The position numbers and the translations under genes are program-made. 64,000 bases of DNA from Ophioderma brevispina (taxonomy: Eukaryota; Echinodermata; Ophiuroidea; Amphilepidida; Ophiodermatidae). Every line of letters begins with the position of its first letter. The first letter of the stretch is position 1. This document shows positions 45,330 to 55,978 of the stretch, piece by piece. The notes below the pieces were generated by a model. That model saw nothing but the letters and a program-made list of their open reading frames with translations, did no database searches and was not told the DNA's origin. The DNA lies in NCBI GenBank assembly GCA_023653785.1, contig JAMKCH010078973.1:1-64000 (forward strand). Reading direction: 5' to 3'.

Positions 45330-47489
45330 TGTCCAACACTGTTGGTTTCTCAATATGATCCAGCCGGAGATGGTACAACGTCTGGCTGCTCAACTGAATT
45401 CCGCAAGGTCCCTTCTTTGTGCACTTGTTTGCTAAAGCAGTGGGCAGACAAGAGGTGTTCCATTGTTTGTGGTGCTGTTCCACAACACAGGTAGTATCCT
45501 GATCTGCTTCCATATAGCCCCCACTTCTGCAGAAACCTTAGATCGGCCAGTATTTCTGGTTCTCAATCAGTGGGCCATCGCCATTCAGCCCCATGAGGAG
45601 TCATCTCCGTTGGAGATGCTCCCCAGTTTCAATACCGATAGATGTTACTTAGTTAGCAAGTCTTTCTTTCCACAAGGCGACTTCTCTAACCTCTTAGAGA
45701 CTGTTTCAAGAGGTTGAACTTGCTTAAGAAACTCTCTCTGGATTTAAGACGGTGGCAAGCAGGTATCTGCCAGACATAGGGTTCTTCACATTGGAATACT
45801 TGGCATCTACGCCTCTTGCATGCTCGCTACGCTACTACGGAATGTCCTGGTGGATCAATTCCTGCTAGGATGTAACAAGTTTTTGGCCGTTGTGTTGGAC
45901 GGAGGCTCCTGTGATAAGCCGGCAGGAGGCCACATTTACGCTGGATCAAGCTTTCTTGGCATGGGTTGATATTTTCCCCTACAAGGCAGGCATACGCTGC
46001 CATGAGTAGCACAGGGCAAGTTGCCCGTCGATCTTGAGGGTATTGGGCGAAGCACCCATCTTGTTTCCATTAATTTTTTCAAGATTTATTGCGTGAACAT
46101 ACTTACTCTTCGTCTTCTCGATTGGGTCGTTATAAGAGAGAGTCGCTGCGGTCCAAAGGTAACTCCTATGGAGACAGGGTTTTTTATCACAGTGCTCCAC
46201 TTGGGATTTCCAGACCAGTTAACCTTTAAGCTGATGTTTGGCTTCACGGTGTCTGCGTATATGGAAAGCACACACCTGTGACTTAGATGGATTTGCCACG
46301 GTAGGTGGTTTTCCTTAGTAATAAGGAATTTCGGGGGTTCATCCAAACCTTTGGAGACTCGCTCTTCAACAACTGTGCATTGCATCTGCTGCGCGACAGT
46401 GTGTGCGCAATACCTGGTGCTATGCATAAATAAAAGCGCACAAGTTCCTGCACTCCAGGTTGGTCTAGTAGGTATAGATATGTTGAACAGGAGAGGTTCA
46501 AGCACACTCCCTGTGGTAGACCTATCTTGAGCCTAAGCCCTCGCTCTCATTCGCTCCTAGCGAACAAAGAACATCCTGTTTGCCAGCATCCCGGATAACT
46601 CGTCAAGCGGATGTCCTTGGGTAATTTCCAGGATCTTATGGAGTAGGCTCCTGTGTGATTAACAGTGTCGTATTCTGCTGATAGGTCGACGACACAGCTC
46701 CTGTTACCATACCCTTCTCGAACCATCCTCAATGTGTTGAGTTGGGTTGTGTACTTGGCTTTTTGTTGATTTGCCTGGCCGGAAACCTGCGTGGTCTGGT
46801 ATGAGGTGTTCTCTATCACAGGTGCGATACGAGTGAGCAGGAGGCGTTCAAAGAGCTTTGTAGGTAGGCTAAGGAGTGATCTAGGTCTGTAGCTCTTTGG
46901 GTTGTGATGGATCTCTCCCATGCTTTAGGAGTGCCATAACATGTGCTTTCTCCAGATCTTTGCGAACCTGTAGGAAATAAGGCAGCAATTGTATAGCTCA
47001 AGAACCTTCCTTGCTACTGGGCCAAGATTTTTTAGTTGCTCCGTAGAGAGATGTGTCAAGGCCTACTGCTTTCCTGTTGAAGTTTAGCAATACTAGATTC
47101 CAATTCGTCCATGTTGAAGGGGCGAGTGAAACCAGTCACCACTAATACTCTTGTGGTCTAGTTTTGATCTTCTTGGGTTTCTTGCTGCACTTGCCATTTA
47201 AAGCAGTTTTGGTGGGCTACTTGGTTGGGTGTGACATTTGGCTGCTTGTGGAGTCTGTTGGGTCCACCCCTCGGAGCTTTCGGATATAGACCATGCTTTT
47301 CTTGCTGTTATGGGTCATATCGGGTGGATTCAATTAAAGTGTGCCAGGTTTTGATCTTTTTTCCTGTTAGATCCTTTCCGAAACTTCCCTCACCTTTAGC
47401 AGTTGTTTCGCTGAAAATGTCAGCTTCCAAACTGGGGTGGTATACTCTTGATTATTCTCTAGCACATTCCTTGGGAAAGGCCTGGTATA
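45330..47489 (-). pseudogene. Jockey-like LINE, reverse transcriptase part, copy 2
   Basis: Minus-strand pieces in several frames: linker with MTHNSKKAWS near 47310, SYRPRSLLSLPTKLFERLL near 46860 (RT motif region 1-2), then AxYDTVNHT near 46660, GLPQG near 46520, and the C-terminal module with DTTC near 45500. Indels break it every few tens of bases. It continues across the inserted TIR element into the endonuclease part at 48828; joining the two sides gives the expected EYIPGL segment, which shows that this was one element. Reverse transcribes its own RNA into the genome when intact. Confidence 0.85.
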
Positions 47490-47490
47490 C

Positions 47491-48827
47491 CAGTGTGAGT
47501 CAATAAAACCCTACAATTCAGGAAAACATTTTTTTCTTCAAAGGTTAAACGTTTGAATGTTGCTTTGGTTGTTTACTGATAAACAGGTATCAGAAATATT
47601 TTTATTTGTGTCTTTCGGACTTTGGGTTCAGAAACTATGTCAATTTTGCGGGAGAGACCTACAAATTCAGTTTTTGGCCGATTTTTAGCCATTATCATGT
47701 TTTTGGGGATTCCAAGTTTGTGAAAATATCGGATCCAAAACATGATAATGGATAAAATTGGATGGATTTTACCCAATATTATTGGTCTCGCTTATGAGTT
47801 TAAATATTGGGCTCGACTGCGTACTCGCCCAATATTTTTGCAACTCCATAAGCTTTACCAATTAATTTGGGCTTATCGATCCAATTTTTATATCATACAA
47901 TGCGGGGTGACTGACACCGACGTATACATAACACATTATATCAAAGACAATCACACATGCAATTTCAGATGGTATCGAATTCTTCTCTATCGACCAAACA
48001 TATCAGTTTTGAATAAACTGGTCTATTTTGTAACATAATTATAAGTAAAATATTCTTCAAAAAATTAAATTACCATTGTTCCATCATAAAGAGTCCGTTG
48101 TTGAAAATCACTCCATTTCCATGTCTCAGTTCATGACATAAGAAACTGCTCAAAGATTGTTGTTTTACATCTCTAAGTAATTATTTTTGCAACCAAACAT
48201 ATACTCAGCGTCCCTAAATTGCAAGAAGAACTAAGCTGAAGTTTACTGTAATAAATCGGAATTAAAACTTAAAATTCAATATCTCACTGCTGTTTTTTTC
48301 AAGCGGAATACAAAACCGTCTATGGTTTCACTTTTTGCTGACCAAGGGTTTCGTTATACTAGTAGGTTAAAACCATGAAATCTTGCAAATCAAGTACAAC
48401 TTAGTCTTGCCCCAGTCTATCTTTTGGAGATTCGTATTTGGAAATTTAACTTTTTTGACTTAGCATTTCTTCTGGGAATATTATTTTTATTAATCTTCAT
48501 TACTCTCGCACCTTCTATTGTTTTAACAATCCATCTGGTGTTAAAGATTTGTACTTCAAATTACTGCTGAAAACCATCATGTTGTAGCTCTATGTAGCGA
48601 TGCCATCTTTGTTTGCCGGAACAATCGCCAAACAGGATTGCAAGCTCCTCCAGCCAAAATAGGCCGTAACTTCTTCCTAAAAAGTCCAAATGACCCCAAA
48701 TAAACGTTTTTCTGAAAGCCTGTTTATCCCCTTTAATAACTATAGCAAACATTTGACAAAAACAATTCTTAACTAATTGTTAATTATTTTTGATTCTGAA
48801 TGAGGGTTTGTTTTTTTACTCACACTG
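47491..48827. mobile_element. TIR DNA element inserted in the LINE, ~1.34 kb
   Basis: CAGTGTGAGTCAATAAAACC at the left (47492) is mirrored on the right by the complement of GGGTTTGTTTTTTTACTCAC plus ACTG at 48827. TATA lies on both outer sides, and the flanking LINE sequence reads continuously when the element and one TA/TATA copy are removed. Interior has no transposase-like frame that I can recognise. Two direct words, GGCTCGANTGCGT...CGCCCAATATT, repeat around 47800-47840. Confidence 0.82.
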
Positions 48828-49660
48828 TATATTCCGTCCTACAACCTCTGGGTATGATTCTCCGTGCAGTCTTGTTCACTAGTTGGTCCAAATTTGTCAT
48901 AGTTTTGGGGTTTTGGAGCAATCTTCTTCACGTCTGATCCAGGTTCATCAGTGAATCCTGGCCAGTCTGCTTTCCTGTAGTTAAGCGACGCTTAAAGGCA
49001 CTTTGTTCAGTCTTACTGCAGCGTTTGACTTGGATACCGATTGATCGATGTTGGAGTTTGTGGAACAGGATCCAAAACAATCTTGGCGTTACAAAGGTTA
49101 GAGAATGTTTTTGCTACAATAGCTAGATCGGGTTGTAAACCTCTCTTCCAACGGGCACTGATGGGAATTATGGCGGCAGCTTGATGTCCCGAAGGAGACG
49201 TAGATGTTGACTTCCTATCCATTCTTCGACAGCTTGTCCGTCTTTGTTAGTTTTCAATTGAGCCCCATTGGGACTATGGCTGTTGAAAGTCTCCAATGCC
49301 GCAGGGAGGTTTGGTGAATTCCCAGTGGTTGAGTTGAGAGTGGTCGAAGTCTACTGATGGAGGTTTTGTAGACGGATGTGAACTAACAGATCTAAGCTCA
49401 ATGGTGAGGACTTCGATTTTTATTATCATCAGACATTGAGGTTGCTTCTACTTCTGTGCCTGTTCTCACATATATGGCACTTCCGTATTGTCGATGTGGT
49501 CTCTCGGTTTCAAGGATCATTCCCGGTATGGTTGGGCGGTGGTTTAGTGATTCCTCTGTGGGTTCCTGCAGTACATAGGACTCGCAATGGAATTGTTACC
49601 ATCACAATGATGGTAAAACTTTTTGCACTGGAAAACCCTCCACATTCATGATGCATATAT
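48828..49660 (-). pseudogene. Jockey-like LINE, endonuclease part, copy 2
   Basis: Minus-strand reading from about 49655: MNVEGFSSAK (start of the APE-type endonuclease), then IPGMILETERPHRQYGSAI and YVRTGTEVEATSMSDDN near 49440-49540. SVYK near 49385 and SARWKRGLQPDLAIV near 49150 follow (the latter is the family's F.SARW.RG..PDL end segment), then LDPVPQTPTSI, and IAPKPQNYDKF near 48900. The order is that of apurinic-type endonucleases of jockey-like LINEs. Several frame breaks. No gag-like ORF1 was recognised beyond 49660. Confidence 0.82.
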
Positions 49661-50850
49661 TCCCAAGAAGGCAGCCCTTAGAAAAGGCCTGCGCGGAGGT
49701 CTAGTCATGGGATATGGGTATACTTAAGAATAATGTATGGAAAACAGTGGTTTGGAGTTTGTAGAGATTTGGTTCGTTGCTTCGCTTCGCAGTTTAACTT
49801 TGCTTCGCTACGCAGTTTTAACCATGTGAGACCACAAGAAGGTCTCTACTTCTCCCCTTGAAATAAGTCTCCCTGACTGTTATCATAAGTGCTTCAGCCA
49901 GAGCCCGATAAACTCTCTATTTTTCGAGTAACCGTTTACCGTAATTTGACCAAAGTGCATCATATATCAAAATGAGCTTGCAATCTCAGGATCCGAAACT
50001 GCATGATGCAAAAAATATAAACGTGTACAAGTTTAGTTATGAGGGGGGAAAGGACACCTCCTATGAAATCAACCAATAATGACATTGACGCTGGTATGCA
50101 TCTACTATTAGTACAACTTCCAATCTTTTGCATTAAAGGTGCTTGGCTATGAACCTATTCATGATTATGTAGTTAGCACCCTTTATTAGGTTTCTATAAA
50201 TAATTCTAACATAATGTAGATCGCGGGGGGGGGTAGAAATCCACCACAATGAGATAAATCAGCCATATATCCATGTAACTACAGCCTCTGACTTATTTCG
50301 CCCAGTAATTAATATGCTTAAAGGTGGAGGGCCCGATTTAAGTATGAAGTTTTCACTTGATAATCTGGCCTTCACCCCAAAACCCCATCTTTAAAGTTTC
50401 GCGCCTATATTTCAATCCGTTTTGATTGAGAGCTAAAACGTGAATTTTGTACGCCCCCATAGAAGTACTGTGTAAGATGAATATTTGGTCGACCAAAATG
50501 GGGCACCTTTTCGCTCATATTTCCAACCCAACCATCCTTTGCCACTAAGATTTCACGATGATAAATGAGACACACACAATAGTGCTTTGTCTTCTGAATA
50601 CCAAAATGTTGACACTTCCGGTAAATATAGGGTCTTCTGGGGACGAGGCTTATAGCGATCGGGACCATGGACCTTTTTAACTATATTGTAAAGTTATCTC
50701 AGATATTCCATTCCTCATTTTCATAACATGCCAAATTTAAGCTAAAACAAATGATCCAAATATTTGGGGGTAGAGAGTGCATCAAAGTTGGGGGGGGGGG
50801 ATTGTATTGCAACTTTCTATACTTCAGTGGTGTAAAGTTTTGATAGTATA
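49661..50850. other. Non-genic stretch
   Basis: Contains the imperfect duplication TTGCTTCGCTTCGCAGTTTA / TTGCTTCGCTACGCAGTTTT at 49779-49818 and G-runs at 50225-50233 and 50791-50800. May include the 5' untranslated part of the LINE; nothing more can be said. Confidence 0.4.
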
Positions 50851-50853
50851 ACA

Positions 50854-51070
50854 TTAGTGCCCAAGGGGGGGGGGTCCCTAGCAACCCAACATTTTTAATT
50901 TTTTTGCTATTTCTGGGTTATGCAATCAAATTTTTCAAGGGAGTTTTTTTTGCTAATTGTCCTGATTTATGAATACGCCTTTTCCTGATACTAAACAAAA
51001 TTAATCCACCCACTCTTCTAGAATAATTTAGGTTGGTCCCTAGGAACCCCCCCCGCCCCCGGGCCCTAAC
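50854..51070. mobile_element. G/C-homopolymer TIR element, copy 2
   Basis: TTAGTGCCCAAGG, a G-run of ten and TCCCTAGCAACC at the left pair with the complement of GGTTGGTCCCTAGGAACC, a C-run and GGGCCCTAAC at the right. About 217 bp, non-coding. Confidence 0.75.
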
Positions 51071-51594
51071 GAATGCAAAATCAACAGATATAGTTACTAA
51101 TTAAAAAATTAAGTAATTAAATCTTGGGATTTATTTGCGTTAGGATATATACCCTTAGGAAGGCAAATTTAATTAAATTAATAATAATTAAATCAAATAA
51201 CATTTTATATGCTGATAGCATCAATTTTAATTTGTCCATGACGTGCTCCTTAACTGTGTAAGTCTATGGGAAAATTAAGGTATTTGAAGTTTCTGAGAAA
51301 AATCAAGATGTATAAATTGGCTATATTTTTGCAATGATTATTTTAATTGGATATTCTAGCGTAGATATCTACTTATTTTGGTTCAAAACCTTATTATTGG
51401 GAGTTGCTATGGATGGAAATGTGCGAACACTCTTGTTTCGAGAGTTGACAATTTTCAGTTTGCCATAGTCATAGGTCAAAGTTTGTGATTTTTTCGATTT
51501 TTATTGTGGGTATGTGATTATTACGTGACCTCCATTTACTTGTGTTCGTGTCATGATCAAACTCCCATGGGAAAGTGGTTATCTGGTTGGGTCC

Positions 51595-51626
<32 letters not shown>

Positions 51627-51754
51627 TTTTTTTTTTTTTTTTTTTTGCTTGGGCACTTAAGTGTTAAAGTAACTCATCATATAAATCATATAAATGTTAG
51701 ATTAGTTATAAAATATTTTCTTCTCATATAATTGAACTTACGTGCAGTAGCCTA
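51071..51754. other. Non-genic stretch with C30-T20 run
   Basis: A run of about 30 C (51597-51626) followed directly by about 20 T (51627-51646), then TTGCTTGGGCACTTAAGTG, which resembles the AGTGCCCAAGG terminus of the neighbouring element. A degraded further copy is likely. Confidence 0.55.
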
Positions 51755-52421
51755 ACAGACCGGGGGTGTTGCCACCCCAGAGATCTTTGACCGGGAAAGA
51801 GCTTGACTCAAAAGAAAACATGGTCGTGAGACATCTTGTTCCATTTTGAGCTATTTTGACGCATTTCGAAAGCAATGGTTTGCCCCTATTTTCAAGGTAA
51901 TACATTTTCAAGATCATTTTCAGCCCGGGGGGGGGGGTCTTAGTGGAAAAGTGGGTACGGGGATGTGCGGTATTTTCAGCCGTTTTGTTATAATAAACAT
52001 GACAAATAATATGTCTAAATCCTCTGGCGCGTTAAAATGCGAAAAAGCTTTTGTAAAAAGCTTCTCGGTACTCTTTTCCGGTCATTTAAGCAAAACAAAT
52101 GTGAGGTACTATCCGGAGTTAGTGTATGCCATCAAAGTCGAAGTGTAAGGGGGGTGCCATACAAGAATATTAATTACCATTGTTTTAGCTGAAAACCGCA
52201 TGAAAATCCGATATTCCTACTTTATTAGCGCAAAATTGGATTTTCGCCTATTTTCTGTGGAAAATGCCAATTTTGCCGATCCGTGGACTTTATGAGGTCA
52301 TTGTTACGCCATACTAGGTATGTTGGTACTTGTCTTGTTTATACCTATGCACCTATAACGAACTCCATTGGGGGTGGTACCCCGCCCCCACACAATGTAA
52401 AAAGCCTTGGTAAGACGAGGG
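51755..52421 (+). mobile_element. TTAA-type dispersed element, copy C
   Basis: Shares GCTGAAAACCGCATGAAAAT (52188), the TTTTCGCCTATTTTC and GTGGACTTTATGAGGTCATT blocks and the ATGCCATCAAAGTCGAAG phrase with copy B, in the same order. The right end is GGTAAGACGAGGGTTCAA, the family terminus with a decayed TTAA. Left end approximate. G-run at 51927-51936. Confidence 0.6.
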
Positions 52422-52449
52422 TTCAAGTTTACCTCCAACGCAAACCATA

Positions 52450-53545
52450 GAAACAAGATAATTGCGCTGTAGGTGTATAAATTAACTAATAATTTCTCAG
52501 CTATAAAAGAGTTACGCCGCAGGCCTATTTTACCCCCGGGATTTTACCATATTTAGCTAAGAAAATGTCCCTCAGGCCTATAAATTTACTGAACTAACCA
52601 TCAAGATGATTGTGCCACGGGTCCATAGATTGTACTCAACTAATAATGTTTAAAAAAAATCTGCTGCAGGCCTGAATTAATTATTTCTAGGTAAGAGATG
52701 GCACTCTCCAGGCATGTATTTACTCTGACTCATTTCTTAGCCAAGAGGGGTTTCGCCTCAGGCTAATAATTTACTGAAATCATTGGCTTAGCTAAAAGGA
52801 ATTGTGCCTCAGTGTCCTCTAAAGCCTTTTATTGACTTATTTTCTTAGGTAAGGATGGACTGAGCTGCAGGCCTAGATATTTACTTAATTAATCATTTCC
52901 TTTTAAGAAGATTCTCCGCAGGCCGATAAATTCAGAATAATATTTTCTCAAATAAAGCTTACGCCTAGGCCGTATAGGTTTATGGATGTCCTTAAATAAA
53001 TTTAATACGGCGTAGTGCCATAAATTTATTGAACCAATCATTTCTTAGATAAGAGGGTTGCCTGCATGCCGATAAATTTAATGAATTAAATCATATCTTA
53101 TCCAGAGGGTTGTGCCGTAGGTCAATCAATTTTTCTTAACTATAGTCATTTCATAGCTGGTTGCCCAGCACATCAGCAGTCCTATACATTTAGTGAACTA
53201 GTACAAAATCAAGACTGGCCCTGAAAGAATGCAGTGGCTTGAAGCAATTAGGGACCTTGTGGGTAAAATGTTTCTTTAGATAAGAAGATTGCACGGGAAG
53301 CCTATAAATTTACCTAACGAATCATTTATTAAATAAGAAGATCTCACCAGTATGCGTAATAATTCAATTGATGGCCTATAAATTTACTGAACTAATCATT
53401 TCCTGGCATAAGAGGATTGCACATGGCACAGGCCCCATATATTTATTGAACTATAAGGGTAAGGACTTGGAAGAATAAAGGAAATTGTGGAGTAAATCAT
53501 TTCTTATATAGAAGATTTTGCCACCATGCCTATAAAAGGACATCG
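52450..53545. repeat. Degenerate satellite, ~55-60 bp units
   Basis: Variants of CCTATAAATTTACTGAACTA followed by ATCATTTCTTAGATAAGAGG and a TTGTGCC(G/T)CAGG tail recur about 18 times (clear near 52560, 53025, 53075, 53300, 53380 and 53430). Units vary widely, with small insertions. No coding capacity. Confidence 0.8.
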
Positions 53546-53706
53546 CCGATAAGGAGAGAAGGAGGCCCTCTATAATCTCATATTATATGTTCAGCCTAAA
53601 TGTTGATTGGGTGTTTTACAACTCTTATATCATGTACGCATGTGTTTTTTTATTCCCAAAAATACACATGTATCAAGAAAAATGAGAAAAGTATGAAAAC
53701 GTTCAG

Positions 53707-53821
53707 GGGCTGCTGTCTGGAAAAAGGCAAAGCTGATGAGCATGCCTCCATTTCACTGAACATGTATTACTTTAATGAAGAAACAGGAAGATGTTTCATA
53801 GCTGCCTTTGTTATGGAGCTT
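53707..53821 (+). CDS. Candidate exon of unknown gene, cysteine-containing
   Basis: AACGTTCAG ends at 53706 and the consensus donor GTAAGT begins at 53822. Between them one frame is fully open: GCCLEKGKADEHASISL, then NMYYFNEETGRCFIAAFV and MEL. The YYF..ETG.C spacing faintly recalls Kunitz-type or other secreted cysteine domains, but the spacing does not fit Kunitz well and only three cysteines are present. It could be an exon of a gene whose other exons are elsewhere, or a chance frame between matching splice words. It follows the satellite directly. Confidence 0.3.
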
Positions 53822-53829
53822 GTAAGTGC

Positions 53830-54720
53830 GCCAAGATAGACTTTTGTCCTTCAAAAGGAAAAAGATGCTACACATAGGCAGCCCCCCCCCTTTATAACCT
53901 ACCAAAATCACCTATAGCTTAATGCTGCTAAAATTTGATTATATTACCGTCTTCACACACACCAAGCATACTCTGGAATCCAACACAATGGCCCATTACC
54001 GCCGCGCGATTTATATCATGAGCAAGTCGCTATGAGTCAAATAAAATCACAATTCCCGTACGCAGTTTCATAGCTTTCATCACCACTTTTGAGCACATAC
54101 CCCCCAGTATTTTAGTATGATTTATGATACCCAGAACCAGAATGGTCAGCGGTTGTTAACATGAACCCATCCACGGCTACTGACGGAGCCCTTGTAGATT
54201 GGATGCCTTCTACCAACCTAATAGTGAGGTGGTAAGGGTATGTAATGTAATAGGTTGTTGTTGTTGTTTTTTTGGGCAATTCATTTAGGTTCCGTCCGCC
54301 CCAGAAAACAAAAATGCCAAAATGAGGTCTTTTCCCCCCCAATAACCAGAACGTCGCTCCTATATATGTTGCTAAATATATCGCGCACATCCTTGCAAAG
54401 TGGCATTGTGGTTTTGAGGGGGAAAGGTTCACTATTTAGAAATTTCAATTACCCATTGAAGAATGTATTATAATTTACATAAACCGACTTTTTGGGAATT
54501 TATGTCATATGGGATTCTTTGAAAACCAGCAAAGGTTAAACTTTTGAGGCAAGTCGCTTTAGAATGCGGAATTTTTCAAGTTCATCCGTTCTCATAAAAC
54601 TATAGAGGGCCCCTTCATTTCTTAATCCCGGCGATGTCCTTTGGGCAACAGTGCTATACCATAAAGTCACCTCGTCGCCTCCCGTATTTAGGTTCGGAGA
54701 AATCCAGTTATCTAACCTTA
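53830..54720. other. Non-genic stretch
   Basis: C-run at 53883-53891, GTT repeat at 54255-54270. Minus- and plus-strand frames of 65-106 codons show no similarity I can recognise. Confidence 0.4.
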
Positions 54721-54723
54721 CCC

Positions 54724-55733
54724 AGTGGCGCAACAGGCATTTGCAAAGGGGGGGGTGGCCAAGCTGTGCCGAGGCAATATTGTGAGGGGGCTAATTTGTG
54801 TCCTTATCCATAGACACGGTCACTTTTGGGATGGGCGGGGGCTGACAGGTGGTGGCAAGTGGCGGGGGCTGAGCGAGGGTGCCCTCCCCCCCAGCTGGTT
54901 CAACACTGCCCTTACCCTAAGATTATTAAAAATTAGAGTCATCGCTTGACACGATGTTATGTATAGTAAAATATCAGGATATTTCCCCTCCTAGAACCCC
55001 CCCCCCCACACAAACACATCACACACACATCACAATGCCTCCGGTTAAAATTATGATCACTAGTTGCAACCACTGTTTCGGACAGCCCAATCTCAACAAC
55101 AGCATTGGGGGAGAGGGCTAAGATTATTTTTGTTTTGGGGGGGGGGAGGGGGGAAAAGCAAGGCTTATTTTCAATTCATGAAGGCTTCGGTGTCAAGATG
55201 TGGGTCAAAATATATTAGTGGAACTACTCTCAGATTGTGATAAAATGTATCAACATGGGCATGGTATTCCAAAATTTTCATAATGAAAAATAGGGGTAAA
55301 CTTTGACCCCCCTAAAACTTTTTTTAATTTGTGCATTGTGCATCCTGACTCCTGGGACCTATAGCTACAATGTGATAATGAAAACCTTGTTCAAATTAGG
55401 TCACCACCATCGAAAAAAAAATGGCCGCTGGCTGCAGCAATAATAGGCCAGAATTTTTAACTTTTGGAATGATATGGATCATAACGATTCGACCCGTACG
55501 CTGAGAGTGACGGTTCACACTTCACAAAGGGGCAAAGGTCCAGTTTTTGCTGTTTTTTATATAAAGGCCCAGAAATTTGAAGAGAAAATCAACAAGAAAG
55601 TCCACTTGGTGATGTGATCTTCACTAAGTACCAAAAGGATCATTGTAGAGGGTTAGGTCATTGCACTTGACAAACTCTGAGGTCAAATTTCAGATGCCCC
55701 CACCCCACTACAGTAGTCCTGCGTACGCGCCTG
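54724..55733. mobile_element. AGTGGCGCAACAGG element, ~1 kb
   Basis: The left end AGTGGCGCAACAGG resembles the inward reading of the right end, AGGCGCGTACGCAGG. Related termini are at 3233 and 14493. The interior includes G-runs (54749-54756, 55136-55151) and C-runs (54998-55007) and no recognised protein. The right terminus is only a partial match. Confidence 0.45.
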
Positions 55734-55964
55734 TAACGATTCGCAGAGATGGATTCTGAACCCAAGAAGTTCCTTTATTATAGCTCATTGCAAATAGCAT
55801 GGTTGGAAATGGGTAAATGCTTGCATAATGCACGAGTCGCCCAAGTCATCAGTTTACATTATACATGTACTTGATATGTATAGGCCTTAACTCCAGAACC
55901 CCATAATATTATAATTGAAAAAAATGTTTGTTCCCACTAACTGCCTAATAGTATACTTGTATTT

Positions 55965-55978
55965 CTTATTTGGTGCAA
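55965..55978. repeat. 14-bp direct repeat at the LINE 3' end
   Basis: CTTATTTGGTGCAA, repeated exactly at 57534-57547. The two copies border the LINE and its 77-bp 5' extension, as a target-site duplication would. Confidence 0.7.

Larger units (their letters stand above)
43980..48827. repeat. Tandem duplication, unit 2
   Basis: Head-to-tail second copy of 39147-43979, with the same order of parts: truncated G/C-run element, GGCGGAT element (44302-44765), LINE 3' part (45330-47489) and TIR element (47491-48827). Unlike unit 1 it contains the whole right end of the TIR element and runs on into the LINE 5' part, so unit 2 carries the original right-hand context. Confidence 0.85.

Noticed and set aside
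53707..53821. Kunitz-type protease inhibitor domain
   Set aside because: Only YYF..ETG.C fits; the other cysteines are missing or misplaced, so the family is not assigned.
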